Below are positions 58,787 through 59,569 of a stretch of DNA of 59,569 bases, one piece after another. The position numbers were made by a program, and so were the translations under genes. Origin of the DNA: Erwinia sp. OLFS4. Its GTDB lineage: Bacteria > Pseudomonadota > Gammaproteobacteria > Enterobacterales > Enterobacteriaceae. The DNA is taken from positions 1 through 59,569 of the forward strand of contig NZ_MOMB01000058.1 of the NCBI RefSeq assembly GCF_002752165.1, in the 5' to 3' direction. The number at the start of each line of letters is the position of its first letter. Positions within the stretch are counted from its first letter, which is position 1. A model generated the notes under the pieces. It was not told the origin of the DNA and did not search any database. It worked only from the letters and a program-made list of their open reading frames with translations.

Positions 58787-59391
58787 GAATACTCCTGTCA
58801 GAACTATCAGTCCGATTCGTTGATAAAACTTGCCGAAAGAATAGACGAAAGCCTATTAAATTAACAGTGTGAATAGGTTATCAATAGCGCAATATTACCC
58901 GGCTTAATGGCTGAACGGGGGACAGGTCAGAACAGGGGGGCAGATATTCAGCGATGGTAAACTGAAACAGATAACCTGTGCCCCGCTGGCTGGCAAATTT
59001 TCCGATCAGCCCCTCATCCCCTTGATAAAGGTTTCGCTGTGGCAACCGGCGGCACTTTAACGGTGCGCCGGCATACAACATAGCACGTGGCAGAAAGGTT
59101 GCCGGGTCTCAACAGAAAGCGAATGGCTTATGGCATAAAGAGCAGGATAATTTGCCTGAAAAAACGGTTTCAGATAAAAAATAGCGCTGAAACGGCATGT
59201 TATCACCATAAAAGCCAGCACCGCCTGCCACCATTGTGCTTCCGACCCGTGCATTGATTATCAGAAAATTTTTAAATATTTCTTCAATTCTCCTCACCAT
59301 GCGCTTTATCATGCCCACACTGGGGGTAATATATCGGCCATGATATTCCTGAATTTATTATTACCATGAGTCCTCATTGATTGAAAAATAA
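58787..59391. other. 605 bases without an intact gene, next to the right IS1
   Basis: The minus strand holds short stretches that look coding but do not join: 59318-59109 (FKNFLIINARVGSTMVAGGA and following), and 59081-58881 (GKFASQRGTGYLFQF, TIAEYLPPCSDLSP). They are in frames interrupted by stops and give no family I recognise. The likely reading is a decayed gene, or remains of one, beside the insertion element. The promoter of the DUF3053 gene lies within the first 100 bases. Confidence 0.4.
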
Positions 59392-59569
59392 GGTGATGCC
59401 TCCAATTAGTAGAACATGTGTTTCTCGATAAACGCTCCAATGACTTTTTCGTGGATCTCAACTGAGCGCGAAAAGCAGATTGTTTTACGAGCCAACCGTT
59501 TAATGCGGGTGCGGAGCGTCAGGTTATTACGTTCAATGCGTTGGGTGAAAATTTTGCCCGTCAGATGCT
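59392..59569 (-). mobile_element. IS1-family insertion sequence, left-hand (insB-side) end only
   Basis: The terminal repeat begins GGTGATGCCTCCAATTAG at 59392 and the C-terminal part of insB follows to the window edge. The first 11 bases of its repeat are identical to those of the other copy ending at 188. Both copies read leftwards, so they flank the window as direct repeats. Confidence 0.92.
59406..59569 (-). CDS. insB: IS1-family InsB transposase, C-terminal part (runs off the window)
   Basis: About 54 residues ending at a TAA at 59406-59408. HLTGKIFTQRIERNNLTLRT, RIKRLARKTICFSRSVEIHE and GAFIEKHMFY are the conserved C-terminus of IS1 transposase, containing the Arg and Tyr residues after the DDE catalytic triad. 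The start and catalytic Asp residues lie outside the window. Confidence 0.93.
   Translation of the reverse strand, partial: HLTGKIFTQRIERNNLTLRTRIKRLARKTICFSRSVEIHEKVIGAFIEKHMFY

Overview
The window is chromosomal DNA from an enterobacterium (order Enterobacterales; an Erwiniaceae- or Enterobacteriaceae-like genome, genus not decidable from sequence alone). The housekeeping genes are close to their E. coli counterparts: tag, selB-selA-yibF, fdoGHI-fdhE with fdhD, sodA, mtlADR-yibL and a YiaF-type DUF3053 lipoprotein. Both ends of the window lie inside IS1-family elements in the same orientation (1-188 and 59392-59569). This is either an assembly contig broken at repeated IS1 copies or a segment flanked by direct IS1 repeats.

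Layout. 189-457: decayed sequence next to the left IS1. 458-5091: tag, selB, selA, yibF on the minus strand; selA carries one in-frame TAA stop. 5188-38562: a visibly AT-richer island holding a complete type VI secretion system (T6SS), with all thirteen Tss proteins in two divergent blocks. The minus-strand block reads tssF-tssG-tssA, then a fimbrial tip-adhesin-like gene, a PF11397-type glycosyltransferase, a second DotU-like protein, a second OmpA-like protein and a DUF1795 (Eag/DcrB-like) protein, almost all overlapping or a few bases apart. A LuxR-type regulator follows after a 137-base gap. The plus-strand block reads tssH, then a chaperone-usher fimbrial operon (pilin, chaperone, usher, pilin), then tssB-tssC-hcp-tssJ-tssK-tssL-tssM, an unknown gene, vgrG, PAAR, tagK, tagJ and tssE. 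38766-40841: a ToxR/CadC-type membrane regulator, a 1.1 kb AT-rich gene-free stretch and a small lipoprotein. 40962-47452: formate dehydrogenase-O genes with a selenocysteine UGA and a recognisable SECIS hairpin in fdoG, and divergent fdhD. 47847-48464: sodA. 49166-53086: a PapI/FaeA-like regulator, a large coiled-coil FKBP-type isomerase, a lipoprotein and a LuxR-type regulator; these look like fimbrial accessory or regulatory genes without a fimbrial operon beside them. 53422-57616: yibL, mtlR, mtlD, mtlA with an array of CRP sites upstream. 58085-58786: DUF3053 lipoprotein, then about 600 bases without an intact gene up to the right IS1.

How the parts fit. The most unusual feature is the T6SS locus. 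The adhesin start codon overlaps the tssA stop codon, and the matching pilin, chaperone and usher genes sit between tssH and tssB, so adhesion and contact-dependent secretion genes are physically interlocked. The same locus carries a second DotU/OmpA pair with a cytoplasmic glycosyltransferase, and a VgrG ending in 35 uninterrupted Pro-Thr dipeptides. A second point is a contradiction in the selenium genes: fdoG still needs selenocysteine, selB is intact, but selA has a nonsense codon. If that codon is real and no other selA exists, FDH-O cannot be made full length.
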